Source: Peribacillus kribbensis DSM 17871 (GTDB taxonomy: Bacteria > Bacillota > Bacilli > Bacillales > DSM-1321). From it: 64,000 nt of DNA. The notes beneath the pieces were generated by a model. The model saw only the letters and a list, made by a program, of their open reading frames with translations, ran no database searches and was not told the origin of the DNA. Made by a program: the position numbers and the translations under genes. Each line of letters begins with the position of its first letter. The stretch's first letter is position 1. The stretch spans positions 46,209 to 110,208 of the forward strand of contig NZ_KE387237.1 of the NCBI RefSeq assembly GCF_000430765.1, written 5' to 3'. Positions 1-8,196 of the stretch are shown piece after piece.

Positions 1-210
1 GCAGAAGGCATGATCCCTGGAGCCGTCCACATAAAAATGGGTGAAATCCCTGAAAGACTCGATGAGCTTGAGAAAGACAAGGAGTACATCATTATCTGCC
101 GTTCCGGCGGCAGAAGTGGAAGAGTGTGCCATTTCCTGCAGGACCAGGGCTATAAAGTCACCAACATGGAAGGCGGCATGCTGAACTGGCATGGAGAAAA
201 GGAGTTTTAA
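1..210 (+). CDS. ytwF: Rhodanese-like protein, C-terminal part (5' truncated by window)
   Basis: Only the last 69 residues are inside the window; the reading frame is already open at base 1, so the start lies upstream. The visible part is the second half of a rhodanese domain: a beta strand IIIC leads into the active-site loop CRSGGRS, whose cysteine would carry the persulfide, followed by the family's usual ending GGMLNWHGEKEF. Single-domain rhodaneses of about 100-125 residues transfer sulfane sulfur from thiosulfate or a protein persulfide. By synteny with B. subtilis (between leuS and ytgP/ytfP) this is YtwF. Substrate and partner are not shown by the sequence. The symbol rests on position and domain type. 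Confidence 0.85.
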   Translation, partial: AEGMIPGAVHIKMGEIPERLDELEKDKEYIIICRSGGRSGRVCHFLQDQGYKVTNMEGGMLNWHGEKEF

Positions 211-370
211 TTAGGCTGTTCTAAAAGATTGTTTGTAATAAGTTCTGTGCCTCCTCTTTTTTAAGGCTCTTTTCTAAACGATTGTTGTGTTTTAAAATTA
301 TGAGAGGCAATTCCATTATCAATCACCTTGTTTAAAAGCACAAAGTTTACGAAAACAGCCTTTTTTAAAA
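211..370. repeat. AT-rich inter-gene element with inverted ends and an internal direct repeat
   Basis: The stretch starts with AGGCTGTT (213-220) and ends with its near inverse AACAGCC plus a T run (354-366). Inside, AGGCTCTTTTCTAAACGATTG (264-284) imperfectly repeats AGGCTGTTCTAAAAGATTG (213-231). It could act as a terminator for the rhodanese gene, with a very long loop, or be a dispersed non-coding repeat. No second copy was seen in the window. Confidence 0.35.
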
Positions 371-454
371 CCAGCCCTTCAATTAGCCTGCTTGTAGTTT
401 AAAAACCGCTCAATCTGTCCACAATGCTACTAAAAGGATTGGGAGAGATTGGCC

Positions 455-640
455 GTGATTCAAGTGAAATTATTTGACTATGAACATGAGAAAGATCTGG
501 AAAAAGGAATGAATTCCTTTTTAAAAGGAATGAAAGAAGATCAGCTCGTTGATATCAAATATAATATAGCGGCTATGAACGAGGATGAAGAAGAACAAAT
601 ATACTGCTTCAGCGCAATGGTCATCTACCGCAGAACATAA
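455..640 (+). CDS. cse60: Cse60-type small sporulation protein
   Basis: A protein of 61 residues from GTG 455, beginning MIQVKLFDYEHEKDLE and ending IYCFSAMVIYRRT. This pattern (charged N-terminal strand, acidic EDEEEQ stretch, hydrophobic C-terminal strand) is that of the Cse60 family of about 60-residue peptides, made in the mother cell during sporulation; molecular role unknown. GTG 455 is preferred to the in-frame TTG at 449 because GGGAGAG (441-447) lies 7 bases before 455 but only one base before 449, and because family members begin MIQVK. It stands alone and is followed at once by a terminator hairpin. I could not find a convincing sigma-E promoter upstream. Confidence 0.75.
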   Translation: MIQVKLFDYEHEKDLEKGMNSFLKGMKEDQLVDIKYNIAAMNEDEEEQIYCFSAMVIYRRT

Positions 641-670
641 AACACCCTGTCATTACAGGGTGTTCATTTT
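641..670 (+). terminator. Rho-independent terminator of cse60
   Basis: Ten-base perfect stem AACACCCTGT / ACAGGGTGTT with a four-base loop (641-664), then CATTTT. It starts directly after the cse60 stop codon. Confidence 0.75.
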
Positions 671-700
671 GTTGTTAGGCATCTAGCTATTCATATGAGA

Positions 701-728
701 GAAAGGGGCTGATTGGACAGCCCCTCTT
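701..728 (-). terminator. Terminator of the quinone oxidoreductase gene
   Basis: Stem AGGGGCTG / CAGCCCCT around a short loop, just downstream of the minus-strand stop codon at 731. On the minus strand it is followed by a short pyrimidine run TTTCTC. Confidence 0.6.
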
Positions 729-730
729 CA

Positions 731-1696
731 TTATGGAATCAGCAGAATCTTTCCAGTGCTTTTCCTGCTTTCAATTAATTGATGTGCCTTCGCGCCATCT
801 TTGAGCTTAAAGAGGGTCGGAGGGGCAATTCTTACAGCGCCTGACCGTATCCATTCAAAAAGCTGGCGGGACCGATTGATTCTCTCTTGGCTTGAGGTAA
901 GGTAGTTCCAGAGATCTCCTCCGGTCAGCGTTTTTGAAGTATCCATCAGCATCCTGGGATCCACAGGGACAGGATCTCCGCCCGCCATCCCGAAGAACAC
1001 CACATGACCGCCGATTCTCGCTGCTTTGAAGCTTTCCTCCAGAGTGGAGCCGACTGAATCATAGACTGCATCAGCCCCTTTTTCATCAGTCACGGAAAGT
1101 ACTTGATCGGCCCAATTCTCTCCATATAAGAATACATGGTCAGCCCCTGCTTGAAGCGCAACCTTCTTTTTCTCTTCGGAGGAAGTCAGACCGATGGTAA
1201 GAGCACCTAAATGCCGCGAAATGCCGCTAAGCAGCTGACCCACTCCGCCGGCCGCAGCATGCACGACCACTGTATCGCCCCTCTTAATCACAAAGCTGTC
1301 CTGTGCAAGGTACTGTGCAGTTAAACCCTGGAGAAGAAGGGAGGCAGCAGTTTCAAAGGAAATATCTTCAGGGAGAGGGATGGCATGCTCCTCAGGTACT
1401 GCAACCAGCTCTGCATTGGCGTAAGGAACATCTGCAAAAGCTACCCTATCTCCCGGTTTAAAGCCCGTTATATCAGCTCCTGTCCTGACAACCACGCCCG
1501 CGCCCTCATACCCGAGTATGTATGGCGGTTCGCCAGCAAGATGATAATGACCCTTTCTGCGATATACATCAGCGAAATTTAATCCAATCGCCTTTGTTTC
1601 TACAAGTATCTCGCTGTTTCCAATCTTAGGATCCGGAATGTCTGTATAGGAAAGGACTTCCGGTCCGCCAAACGTATTAAAAACAAGTGCTTTCAT
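731..1696 (-). CDS. NAD(P)H:quinone oxidoreductase, zinc-free MDR family
   Basis: A 321-residue protein, the normal length of zeta-crystallin/Qor-type medium-chain dehydrogenases. The N-terminal GroES-like domain has GLNFADVYRRKGHY and the GYEGAGVV element (about residues 38-70); the cofactor domain has HAAAGGVGQLL (about 145), the AxxGGxG form of the nucleotide motif typical of NADPH-dependent quinone reductases. The cysteine/histidine zinc ligands of alcohol dehydrogenases are missing, which supports a quinone or enone substrate. It is cytosolic. AGCAGGA stands before ATG 1696. It is read in the same direction as ytfP upstream, with 28 bases between, so the two may be cotranscribed. The exact substrate is unknown. 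Confidence 0.85.
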   Translation of the reverse strand: MKALVFNTFGGPEVLSYTDIPDPKIGNSEILVETKAIGLNFADVYRRKGHYHLAGEPPYILGYEGAGVVVRTGADITGFKPGDRVAFADVPYANAELVAVPEEHAIPLPEDISFETAASLLLQGLTAQYLAQDSFVIKRGDTVVVHAAAGGVGQLLSGISRHLGALTIGLTSSEEKKKVALQAGADHVFLYGENWADQVLSVTDEKGADAVYDSVGSTLEESFKAARIGGHVVFFGMAGGDPVPVDPRMLMDTSKTLTGGDLWNYLTSSQERINRSRQLFEWIRSGAVRIAPPTLFKLKDGAKAHQLIESRKSTGKILLIP

Positions 1697-1724
1697 AGTA
1701 TCCTGCTTTCTATTATTAGTTTGA

Positions 1725-2993
1725 TCAGTGGCTTTTACTATATAATGCGGCGTTCAGGCCGGCCAGTCTTCCTGTAACCAGTGCGGAAGTTATATTATAG
1801 CCCCCTGTATAGCCGTGGATATCCAGGACTTCGCCGCAGAAATACAATCCATCCGTGAATTTGGAGGACATTTCCTTTGGATGAATTTCCTTGACCGATA
1901 CTCCACCTCCTGTCACAAAAGCTTTTTCAAGGGAGAGCGTGCCGTTTACCTGGAAAGTGAATTCCTTGATTTCGTTCACAAAGCTTCTGATCTTTTCATG
2001 AGAGACCACCGTACCCTGAGCCTGCAGGTCAATTCCTGCCCTTTCCAGCAAGAAATGAAGATATCTTTCTGGCAGAAGGCTTTTTAGCGTGTTTTTCACT
2101 GCCTTTTTCGGTTCATCCTTCAGCATTTTGAAGATGGATTGAAATAGTTCTTCTTTGTTCTGTCCCGGCAGTGCATCCAGCTTCATCGTTACGGAAGAAA
2201 GGCTCCACTTTTTCATGGCTTTCACGACAAATTGGCTGCAGCGAAGGACAGCGGGGCCTGATATTCCGAAATGGGTAAAAATCATATCCATTTGATGAGT
2301 GATCAATGGCTTGCCTTTTGGATTCAAAACACTCAGGGCCACATTTTGTAAAGATAATCCCTGGAGGGTCTTTTGTTTAATGAAAGGCTCTGCTGATGTT
2401 ACAGGAACCTCGGTAGGGAAGAGGTCAGTGATCGTATGACCGGCTTTTTCTGCCCAGGCATAGCCATCTCCTGTGGAGCCCGTATGCGGTACGGATTTTC
2501 CTCCGACGGCTATAACAGCCGCTTTGGCAGCAATTTTTTGTCCATCCTTCAATTCCACTCCAATCACCCTGCCATCTTCGTATACTACTTCTTTAACAGG
2601 TGAATTGGTATAGATGGTGACTTTTAAATCATGAAGTCTGTCAATTAAAGCATCGACAACATTCTGGGCCTTGTCAGTTATAGGAAACATCCTGCCGTGA
2701 TCTTCTTCCTTCAAGGAAATGCCCAGGTTCTCAAAAAAACGGATGATGTCTTCATTATTAAACTCCGAAAAGGCGCTGTATAAGAATCGGCCATTTCCCG
2801 GTATATGCTTTACGATTTCATCAATGGGAAGGCGGTTGGTGACATTGCACCGGCCGCCTCCGGATATCGCCAGCTTCCGGCCCAGCTTCTGGCCCTTATC
2901 GATCAGCAGGACCCGTGCCCCTTTTTCTCCTGCGGCAATAGCCGACATGAGACCCGACGGGCCGCCGCCGATAACGATTACATCAAATTCCAT
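1725..2993 (-). CDS. ytfP: NAD(P)/FAD-dependent oxidoreductase, HI0933/BaiN family
   Basis: The 422-residue flavoprotein starts [15 protein letters not shown], the dinucleotide-binding fold for FAD (GxGxxG at residues 9-14), followed by [16 protein letters not shown], the family's signature near residue 40, and ends with the second FAD element [19 protein letters not shown] (about residues 380-400). This matches the HI0933-like family, including B. subtilis YtfP. Members include the bacterial bile-acid reductase BaiN, but the role of the Bacillus protein is not established. Its place next to murJ (ytgP) is conserved in B. subtilis. It is divergent from murJ across a 318-base AT-rich gap. Confidence 0.9.
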   Translation of the reverse strand: MEFDVIVIGGGPSGLMSAIAAGEKGARVLLIDKGQKLGRKLAISGGGRCNVTNRLPIDEIVKHIPGNGRFLYSAFSEFNNEDIIRFFENLGISLKEEDHGRMFPITDKAQNVVDALIDRLHDLKVTIYTNSPVKEVVYEDGRVIGVELKDGQKIAAKAAVIAVGGKSVPHTGSTGDGYAWAEKAGHTITDLFPTEVPVTSAEPFIKQKTLQGLSLQNVALSVLNPKGKPLITHQMDMIFTHFGISGPAVLRCSQFVVKAMKKWSLSSVTMKLDALPGQNKEELFQSIFKMLKDEPKKAVKNTLKSLLPERYLHFLLERAGIDLQAQGTVVSHEKIRSFVNEIKEFTFQVNGTLSLEKAFVTGGGVSVKEIHPKEMSSKFTDGLYFCGEVLDIHGYTGGYNITSALVTGRLAGLNAALYSKSH

Positions 2994-3234
2994 TTATATA
3001 TCATCCTATCTTTGCTTAATATCCACTATTTATAAATTCCTTTAGTTTCTTTTCATTTATACAGCGATAGAAAAGGTTATTTCTATTATAATCCATTCAA
3101 TACTTATAAAAAACTTTTCAGAGTTGGTCGAAAGCTTGTAAATTCTTCACTGGAATAATATTCTCTGTTTGTAAATAGGCATTCTCTTCAAGTAAACTGT
3201 AGTAGGTTCTATTATTTTTTGATGTAAAAGGGTT

Positions 3235-3270
3235 TTGATATCTGGGAAACAAGTCATTTATGTTATGATT
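3235..3270 (+). promoter_or_regulatory. Candidate promoter of murJ (extended -10)
   Basis: TGTTATGAT (3261-3269) is a TGn-extended -10 element about 40 bases before the murJ start. TTGATA at 3235-3240 is too far (23 bases) to be a normal -35, so the extended -10 carries the prediction. Confidence 0.4.
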
Positions 3271-3311
3271 AAAAGCGTGTTTAATTTGTTTCTTACATAG
3301 GAAGGGATCAT

Positions 3312-4922
3312 ATGTCATCTAAGCTTGTAAGGGGCACCTTTGTTCTTACGGTAGGAATGGTCTTATCTAAAGTTCTGGGCCTTCTTTATGTTATTCCATT
3401 TGATGCAATTGTCGGCGTGAAAGGTTTTGAATTATATCAGTATGCGTATGTACCGTATACGATTTTTATCAGTATTGCCACTGCCGGTGTACCTTTGGCA
3501 GTTTCTAAGTTTATAGCAAAGTATAATTCTTTAGGCGAATACCAGGTAGGCAGGAAGCTCTTTAAATCCGGGCTGAAGGTAATGATGACTACCGGGCTGC
3601 TCGCTTTTATCATCCTCTACCTTCTTGCTCCAATTTTTGCTGAAGCAAGCGATACGCAAAACTTTACTGTTGCTGAGGTAACAGAGGTGATCAGGGCTGT
3701 CAGCTTTGCGCTCATCTTGATTCCTTTCATGAGCCTGATAAGAGGTTTTTTCCAGGGGCATGATTCCATGGGGCCTACAGCTGTTTCGCAGGTTATTGAG
3801 CAGCTTATCAGGGTAATAGTCCTCTTGGGCGGTACGTATTTCGTTTTAAGGGTAATGGATGGGAACCTGGTGACTGCCATAAGTGTCGCCACCTTTGCTG
3901 CCTTTATTGGGGCCGTGGGCAGCCTGGCTGTTCTAATCTGGTATTGGGTAAAAAGGAAGTCTTATCTGGACAAGCTTTTAGAAGAAGATAAGGGGACTAT
4001 GCAAATTTCTTTAAAAGAAATATATAAAGAAATTATTATATATGCCATCCCATTTGTTTTTGTTGGAATTGCTATGCCTTTATTCCAGTGGATTGATACC
4101 CTTACTTTTAATAGAGCAATGATAGATGCTGGAGTTTCCGGAAAAGAAGCAGGAAATGCCCTTGGAATTTTGAATGTGAATGCACAAAAATTAGTAATCA
4201 TTCCGATGACACTGGCAACAGGATTTTCACTGAGCCTTGTTCCAAATGTAACAAGGGCATTTGTTGAAAATAAATATCATGCCTTTACCAATCATTTGAA
4301 CCAGGCAATTCAGATATTGTTGTTCTTAACCCTGCCAGCTGTTGTAGGAATGTCACTATTGGCCAAGCCGGTATTTTCAGTTTTTTATGGATATGACAAG
4401 CTGGGTGTAGAAGTGCTGCAGGCCTATGCACCAGCGGCCATCCTGTTTGCGCTGTTTTCCATCAGCGCCGCTGTCCTGCAGGGAATCAACCAGCAGCGAT
4501 TTACGATTCTAAGCCTCATGGTCGGAATCCTCTTGAAGCTGAGCTTGAATATCCCTCTGATCCATATGTTCCAGACAAAAGGATCCATCTACTCTACGAG
4601 TATCGGATATTTAGCCGCAAGCTTAATTAATTTATATGTAATTTATTACTTCACAGGCTATCGTTACTCACTCGTCATCCGAAGGACCATCCTGATGGGA
4701 TTGATCACCTTCTGTATGGCTATTGCGGTTATTCTGGTCCGTGGCAGCCTTGGGCATCTATTAAATGCCGAGGGACGTCTTCAGGCCCTGATCATTATTA
4801 TTCTGTGTGCTGCCGCTGGGGCCATTGTCTATTTCCTGCTGTCCTTAAAAACAAAAATTGCTCAAAAGCTGTTCGGGGCAAGAATAGACCGGCTGCAGCA
4901 GAAACTTAAATTAAAAGCGTGA
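3312..4922 (+). CDS. murJ: Lipid II flippase MurJ (YtgP), MOP superfamily
   Basis: A very hydrophobic 536-residue membrane protein with about 14 predicted helices, beginning SSKLVRGTFVLTVGMVLSK; the region around residues 15-45 (GLLYVIPFDAIVGVKGFELYQ) and FFQGHDSMGPTA near 150 are typical of the YtgP branch of polysaccharide flippases. In B. subtilis YtgP was shown to work as MurJ, moving lipid II across the membrane for peptidoglycan synthesis, redundantly with Amj. ATG 3312 follows GGAAGGG. The gene is monocistronic: a gap lies upstream and a strong terminator is at 4945. The function follows from family identity, not from residues I can point to. Confidence 0.92.
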   Translation: MSSKLVRGTFVLTVGMVLSKVLGLLYVIPFDAIVGVKGFELYQYAYVPYTIFISIATAGVPLAVSKFIAKYNSLGEYQVGRKLFKSGLKVMMTTGLLAFIILYLLAPIFAEASDTQNFTVAEVTEVIRAVSFALILIPFMSLIRGFFQGHDSMGPTAVSQVIEQLIRVIVLLGGTYFVLRVMDGNLVTAISVATFAAFIGAVGSLAVLIWYWVKRKSYLDKLLEEDKGTMQISLKEIYKEIIIYAIPFVFVGIAMPLFQWIDTLTFNRAMIDAGVSGKEAGNALGILNVNAQKLVIIPMTLATGFSLSLVPNVTRAFVENKYHAFTNHLNQAIQILLFLTLPAVVGMSLLAKPVFSVFYGYDKLGVEVLQAYAPAAILFALFSISAAVLQGINQQRFTILSLMVGILLKLSLNIPLIHMFQTKGSIYSTSIGYLAASLINLYVIYYFTGYRYSLVIRRTILMGLITFCMAIAVILVRGSLGHLLNAEGRLQALIIIILCAAAGAIVYFLLSLKTKIAQKLFGARIDRLQQKLKLKA

Positions 4923-4944
4923 GCTAATTGGATTGCCTATAATA

Positions 4945-4982
4945 GGAGTTCGGATTGATACTAGTCCGAACTCCTTTTTTTT
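4945..4982 (+). terminator. Terminator of murJ
   Basis: Ten-base perfect stem GGAGTTCGGA / TCCGAACTCC with a ten-base loop, followed by eight T. Confidence 0.92.
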
Positions 4983-5135
4983 GTGAATATCTATCGGTTT
5001 CTGCGTCGGAATCAAATATGAGATTTCTATCATTTGGGGCAGGTGGGATATTTTCGTTGGGAGAGTGATCCTGATTTAAGATCATAAACATTCCACCCAT
5101 ATGTCAGCCTGCACTCCTAACCCCTCGGATAAACA

Positions 5136-5164
5136 TTGACAGTCTTTACACAACCTCTTACTAT
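5136..5164 (+). promoter_or_regulatory. Sigma-A promoter of rsuA
   Basis: TTGACA (5136-5141), 17 bases, TACTAT (5159-5164). A perfect -35 with optimal spacing. It predicts a start near 5171 and a 5' UTR of about 160 bases. Confidence 0.75.
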
Positions 5165-5170
5165 TTTAAG

Positions 5171-5333
5171 AGTTAATGCCAAGCAATAGATGGGCAGTTC
5201 CTTTTTCATAAGTTCCTTAGCTGAGGGGAAAATACTTATTATGCCTTTGAATTAACAGCTTAGCCAGAACACTCGGCAAACATTAGGCTGGTAAAGAGCT
5301 GTTATCTTCAGTACTGAGAGGATGAGGATTTAG
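5171..5333 (+). other. Long 5' leader of rsuA with hairpin potential
   Basis: The rest of the 4983-5333 gap. AACAGCT (5254-5260) can pair with AGCTGTT (5297-5303), and CCAG (5264-5267) with CTGG just inside; there is no T run after it, so it does not look like an attenuator. No ORF with a ribosome binding site was seen. Function unknown. Confidence 0.3.
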
Positions 5334-6068
5334 ATGAGATTAGATAAATTGCTTGCCAATATGGGATATGGGACCCGCACAGAGGTTAAGAAAATACTTA
5401 AGGGCGGAAATGTCAAGGTGAATGATGCTGCTGCCAAGGATCCGAAACAGCAGGTTGATCCTGCCAAAGATGAGGTTATGATTTTTGGGGAAAGAGTGGA
5501 GTATCGGGAATTCATCTATTTAATGATGAATAAGCCTCAGGGAGTTTTATCGGCAACTGAAGATGCCTCTCAGGGAACGGTCATTGACCTTCTGGAGCCT
5601 CAGGATGCTGTTTTTGAGCCGTTTCCGGTAGGAAGGCTGGATAAGGACACCGAGGGCCTCCTGCTGTTAACAAATGATGGACAGCTTTCCCATCAGCTGC
5701 TGTCCCCTAAAAAACATGTAACGAAAACCTATTTCGCGGTCATTGAAGGAAGAGTTACAGAAGAGGATGTGGAAATATTCAGCCAGGGTGTGGACCTCGA
5801 GGATGGCTACCATACAAAGCCAGCCATTTTAAAGATAGTGAAGCAGGGAGACCTGAGTGATATTGAAGTGACCATTACAGAGGGGAAATATCACCAGGTA
5901 AAAAGAATGTTTGCTTCAGTTGGAAAAAGAGTGGTGTACTTAAAAAGAATATCAATGGGGCCGCTTCCTTTGGATGAGGATTTGGAGCTGGGAGAATATA
6001 GGGAGCTGACAGATGAGGAGATTACTCAGCTGAAGGGCGGACAAGAGGAAGAAAACAAAAAGAAGTGA
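5334..6068 (+). CDS. rsuA: 16S rRNA pseudouridine synthase, RsuA family
   Basis: The 244-residue enzyme has an N-terminal S4 RNA-binding domain (residues 1-60, MRLDKLLANMGYGTRTEVKK) and the RsuA/RluB-type catalytic domain. The catalytic aspartate is in GRLDKDTEGLLLLTNDG (about residues 102-118), and the family's GKYHQVKRMF is near 185. RsuA makes pseudouridine 516 in 16S rRNA; the neighbouring ytzE and pepV match the B. subtilis rsuA (ytzG) neighbourhood, which favours RsuA over RluB or RluE. The C-terminus is lysine- and glutamate-rich. Its stop codon lies inside the left arm of its terminator. Confidence 0.88.
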   Translation: MRLDKLLANMGYGTRTEVKKILKGGNVKVNDAAAKDPKQQVDPAKDEVMIFGERVEYREFIYLMMNKPQGVLSATEDASQGTVIDLLEPQDAVFEPFPVGRLDKDTEGLLLLTNDGQLSHQLLSPKKHVTKTYFAVIEGRVTEEDVEIFSQGVDLEDGYHTKPAILKIVKQGDLSDIEVTITEGKYHQVKRMFASVGKRVVYLKRISMGPLPLDEDLELGEYRELTDEEITQLKGGQEEENKKK

Positions 6069-6087
6069 GCAAAATCACTTCTTTTTA
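6058..6087 (+). terminator. Terminator overlapping the rsuA stop
   Basis: AAGAAGTGA / TCACTTCTT stem with a six-base loop and a T run; the rsuA TGA stop forms part of the left arm. Confidence 0.8.
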
Positions 6088-6120
6088 CATATAAAATGAA
6101 ATTTAGTTGTATATACGTAA

Positions 6121-6342
6121 TCAGGAGGTCAGTTTTACTTTCTTTTCTGTCGTTGTCCAGACTCCCCTGGTTGGGCTTGTAATAAGGTCATTATAAGCCA
6201 GAACATTCAAATCCCGCTGGATCGTCCTTGGAGTGATGCCAAATTCTTCTACAAGGTCTTGTGTTGAGACTGTACCTTTTCTCCTTATAAATACATACAT
6301 GGATTTGATACGTGTTAACATTCGATTTGTTGAAGGTTTCAC
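6121..6342 (-). CDS. ytzE: DeoR-type small HTH regulator YtzE
   Basis: A 73-residue protein that is almost entirely a DeoR-type winged helix: STQDLVEEFGITPRTIQRDLNVLAYNDLI, then a short basic tail. There is no sugar-phosphate effector domain, so it is a bare DNA-binding module. I start it at GTG 6342 (VKPSTNRMLTRIK) because AAGGAG lies 7 bases upstream, and because B. subtilis YtzE has about the same length; a longer open frame to 6420 has no ribosome binding site. It converges on rsuA. Target genes are unknown. Confidence 0.85.
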   Translation of the reverse strand: MKPSTNRMLTRIKSMYVFIRRKGTVSTQDLVEEFGITPRTIQRDLNVLAYNDLITSPTRGVWTTTEKKVKLTS

Positions 6343-6711
6343 AGAACCACTCCTTAAATTTATTCCATAGGCTGACATTAAATCATACAAAATATGAGTC
6401 TTAATTCTTGCCGTATGCAATTTTCTTTGAGAAGCCCCAGCCCTTTCTGAAAATAGTTTGTTCTTTATAATTGTAACGAATTAAAGTGCTGAGTGCTATA
6501 AATTTACATAATATTAATTTTCTTTTTCTTTTATCCTTATTAATATATGCGTAAACCAAGCAAATCATTCTAAACCTGGGAATTAATCTCTCAAAGTAAG
6601 GCGCGCTAGTAAACGGGCTGGGTGGATTGCTGGCGGAAAATGCTATACTTATTACATAAAGCAAAGTTGTGAAAAAAAGAATGTGTCTTTTATTGTTGTC
6701 AATTACTTAGC
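6343..6711. other. Gap between divergent ytzE and pepV
   Basis: AT-rich, 370 bases. It contains an extended -10 (TGCTATACT, 6641-6649) that can serve pepV. An open frame across 6401-6664 on the minus strand lacks a ribosome binding site and recognisable protein features. Nothing else was seen. Confidence 0.5.
6641..6649 (+). promoter_or_regulatory. Candidate extended -10 promoter of pepV
   Basis: TGCTATACT, a TGn-extended -10, 74 bases before the pepV start; no good -35 at 17 bases. Confidence 0.4.
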
Positions 6712-6722
6712 AGGAGGTACAT

Positions 6723-8138
6723 ATGGAAAACGGGATGAACTTAAAACAGGAAGTGGAGAAAAGAAAGGAAGATTTGATCAGGGATACTAAAAGCCTTTTG
6801 GCTATCAGGAGTGTACTTGAGGAGGATGAAGATGGGACACCTGAAGCTCCTTTTGGAAAGGGGATTCAGGAAGCCCTTGAATTCATGCTTGAACTTGGTG
6901 AAAAGGATGGCTTTACGGTAAAAAACGTGGACAATTATGCGGCACACATTGAGATGGGACAGGGAGACGAAATCGTCGGGATTTTATGCCATCTTGATGT
7001 TGTCCCTGAAGGTGACGGATGGTCATCAGACCCGTATGCAGCAGAAATCCGTGATGGAAGAATTTATGCTCGGGGCGCGCTCGATGATAAGGGCCCTACG
7101 ATGACGGCCTATTATGCCATGAAAATGATAAAAGAATTGAACTTGCCATTAAATAAGCGGGTGAGAATGATTTTGGGGACAGATGAGGAAACGCAATGGC
7201 GGTGTGTGGATCATTACTTTGAAAAAGAAGAAATGCCGAGCCTCGGCTTTGCGCCAGATGCTGATTTCCCTATCATTTATGCTGAGAAAGGCATCTGGGA
7301 TATGCAGCTGACCCAGAAATCAGAGAATACTTCAGAAAACGCTGAAATAAATGTCCTGGAATTTGCATCAGGAAGACGGCTGAATATGGTTCCTGATTAT
7401 GCCGTGGCTAAAGTACAGACAGGCAGCTTCAAAGAAATGCAGAGAGCCTTTGAGACCTTTCTGCAGAAGCATGAACTAAAGGGGAAAATCCAGGAAGGCA
7501 CAGATGCCTTCGTGCTTGAAATTGATGGCGTGTCCGCACATGGTGCTGAGCCGGATAATGGGGTTAATGCGGGCTTGTATCTGGCTGCTTTCTTATCGGG
7601 TCTCAATCTGTCTGAGCAGGCAAAAAGATACTTCACATTTCTGCATGATCACTTCTTTGGGGATTCCAGGGGAAGGAAGCTCGGAATGGATTCGAGCGAT
7701 GACATTACAGGAGACCTTACCATCAATGTGGGTACAATGAAATATACCAAAGAAAAAGGCGGGAAGGCCGGCCTCAATTTCCGTTATCCCGTTTCTTATA
7801 ATTACGAACAAGGAAGCAGGGCAATGGAAACCAAGGTTGCTGAAGCAGGCTTTGAGCTCACAACGGTTTCTCATAATGCTTCCCATCATATAGATGCAGA
7901 CAGCTTCCTCATTCAGACCCTGAAAAAGGTATATGAAGAGGAAACAGGGGATAAAGCGGAACTGATCGCTATCGGAGGAGGAACCTATGCAAGGTCCCTG
8001 AAGCAGGGAGTTGCCTTTGGCCCTCTATTCCCAGGCAGGGAAGAAAGAGCCCATCAATTTGACGAGTTCATTGAAATTGAAGATATGCTGAAGGCAGCCG
8101 TCATTTATGCCAAGGCGATCTTGGAGCTTGCGAAGTAG
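6723..8138 (+). CDS. pepV: Dipeptidase PepV, M20A metallopeptidase
   Basis: The 471-residue cytosolic dipeptidase has the M20 dizinc signature: HLD in LCHLDVVPEGDGW (H90, D92), D122 of GALDDKGP, the catalytic pair in LGTDEETQW (E155/E156) and D179 of FAPDADFP. Residues about 190-390 form the inserted lid domain, and GGGTYARSL near 430 starts the last part of the catalytic domain. PepV enzymes release amino acids from dipeptides and some beta-Ala peptides. It corresponds to B. subtilis YtjP. ATG 6723 follows AGGAGGT; a second ATG four codons on is possible. It ends at a hairpin shared with the convergent yhgE-like gene. Confidence 0.9.
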   Translation: MENGMNLKQEVEKRKEDLIRDTKSLLAIRSVLEEDEDGTPEAPFGKGIQEALEFMLELGEKDGFTVKNVDNYAAHIEMGQGDEIVGILCHLDVVPEGDGWSSDPYAAEIRDGRIYARGALDDKGPTMTAYYAMKMIKELNLPLNKRVRMILGTDEETQWRCVDHYFEKEEMPSLGFAPDADFPIIYAEKGIWDMQLTQKSENTSENAEINVLEFASGRRLNMVPDYAVAKVQTGSFKEMQRAFETFLQKHELKGKIQEGTDAFVLEIDGVSAHGAEPDNGVNAGLYLAAFLSGLNLSEQAKRYFTFLHDHFFGDSRGRKLGMDSSDDITGDLTINVGTMKYTKEKGGKAGLNFRYPVSYNYEQGSRAMETKVAEAGFELTTVSHNASHHIDADSFLIQTLKKVYEEETGDKAELIAIGGGTYARSLKQGVAFGPLFPGREERAHQFDEFIEIEDMLKAAVIYAKAILELAK

Positions 8139-8157
8139 TAAAGGCCATAAAATAACA

Positions 8158-8192
8158 AAAAGGATGCAGCCATCAATGCTGCATCCTTTTGT
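8158..8192. terminator. Bidirectional terminator between pepV and the yhgE-like gene
   Basis: Perfect stem AAAAGGATGCAGC / GCTGCATCCTTTT with a seven-base loop; A and T tracts on the two sides let it serve both convergent genes. Confidence 0.88.
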
Positions 8193-8196
8193 TACT

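Noticed and set aside
3118..3318. 66-codon open frame on the minus strand before murJ
   Set aside because: No ribosome binding site, overlaps the murJ promoter and start, and the product has no recognisable features.
6401..6664. 87-codon open frame on the minus strand upstream of ytzE
   Set aside because: AT-rich promoter gap; no ribosome binding site and no protein-like pattern. It would also overlap the region between divergent ytzE and pepV.
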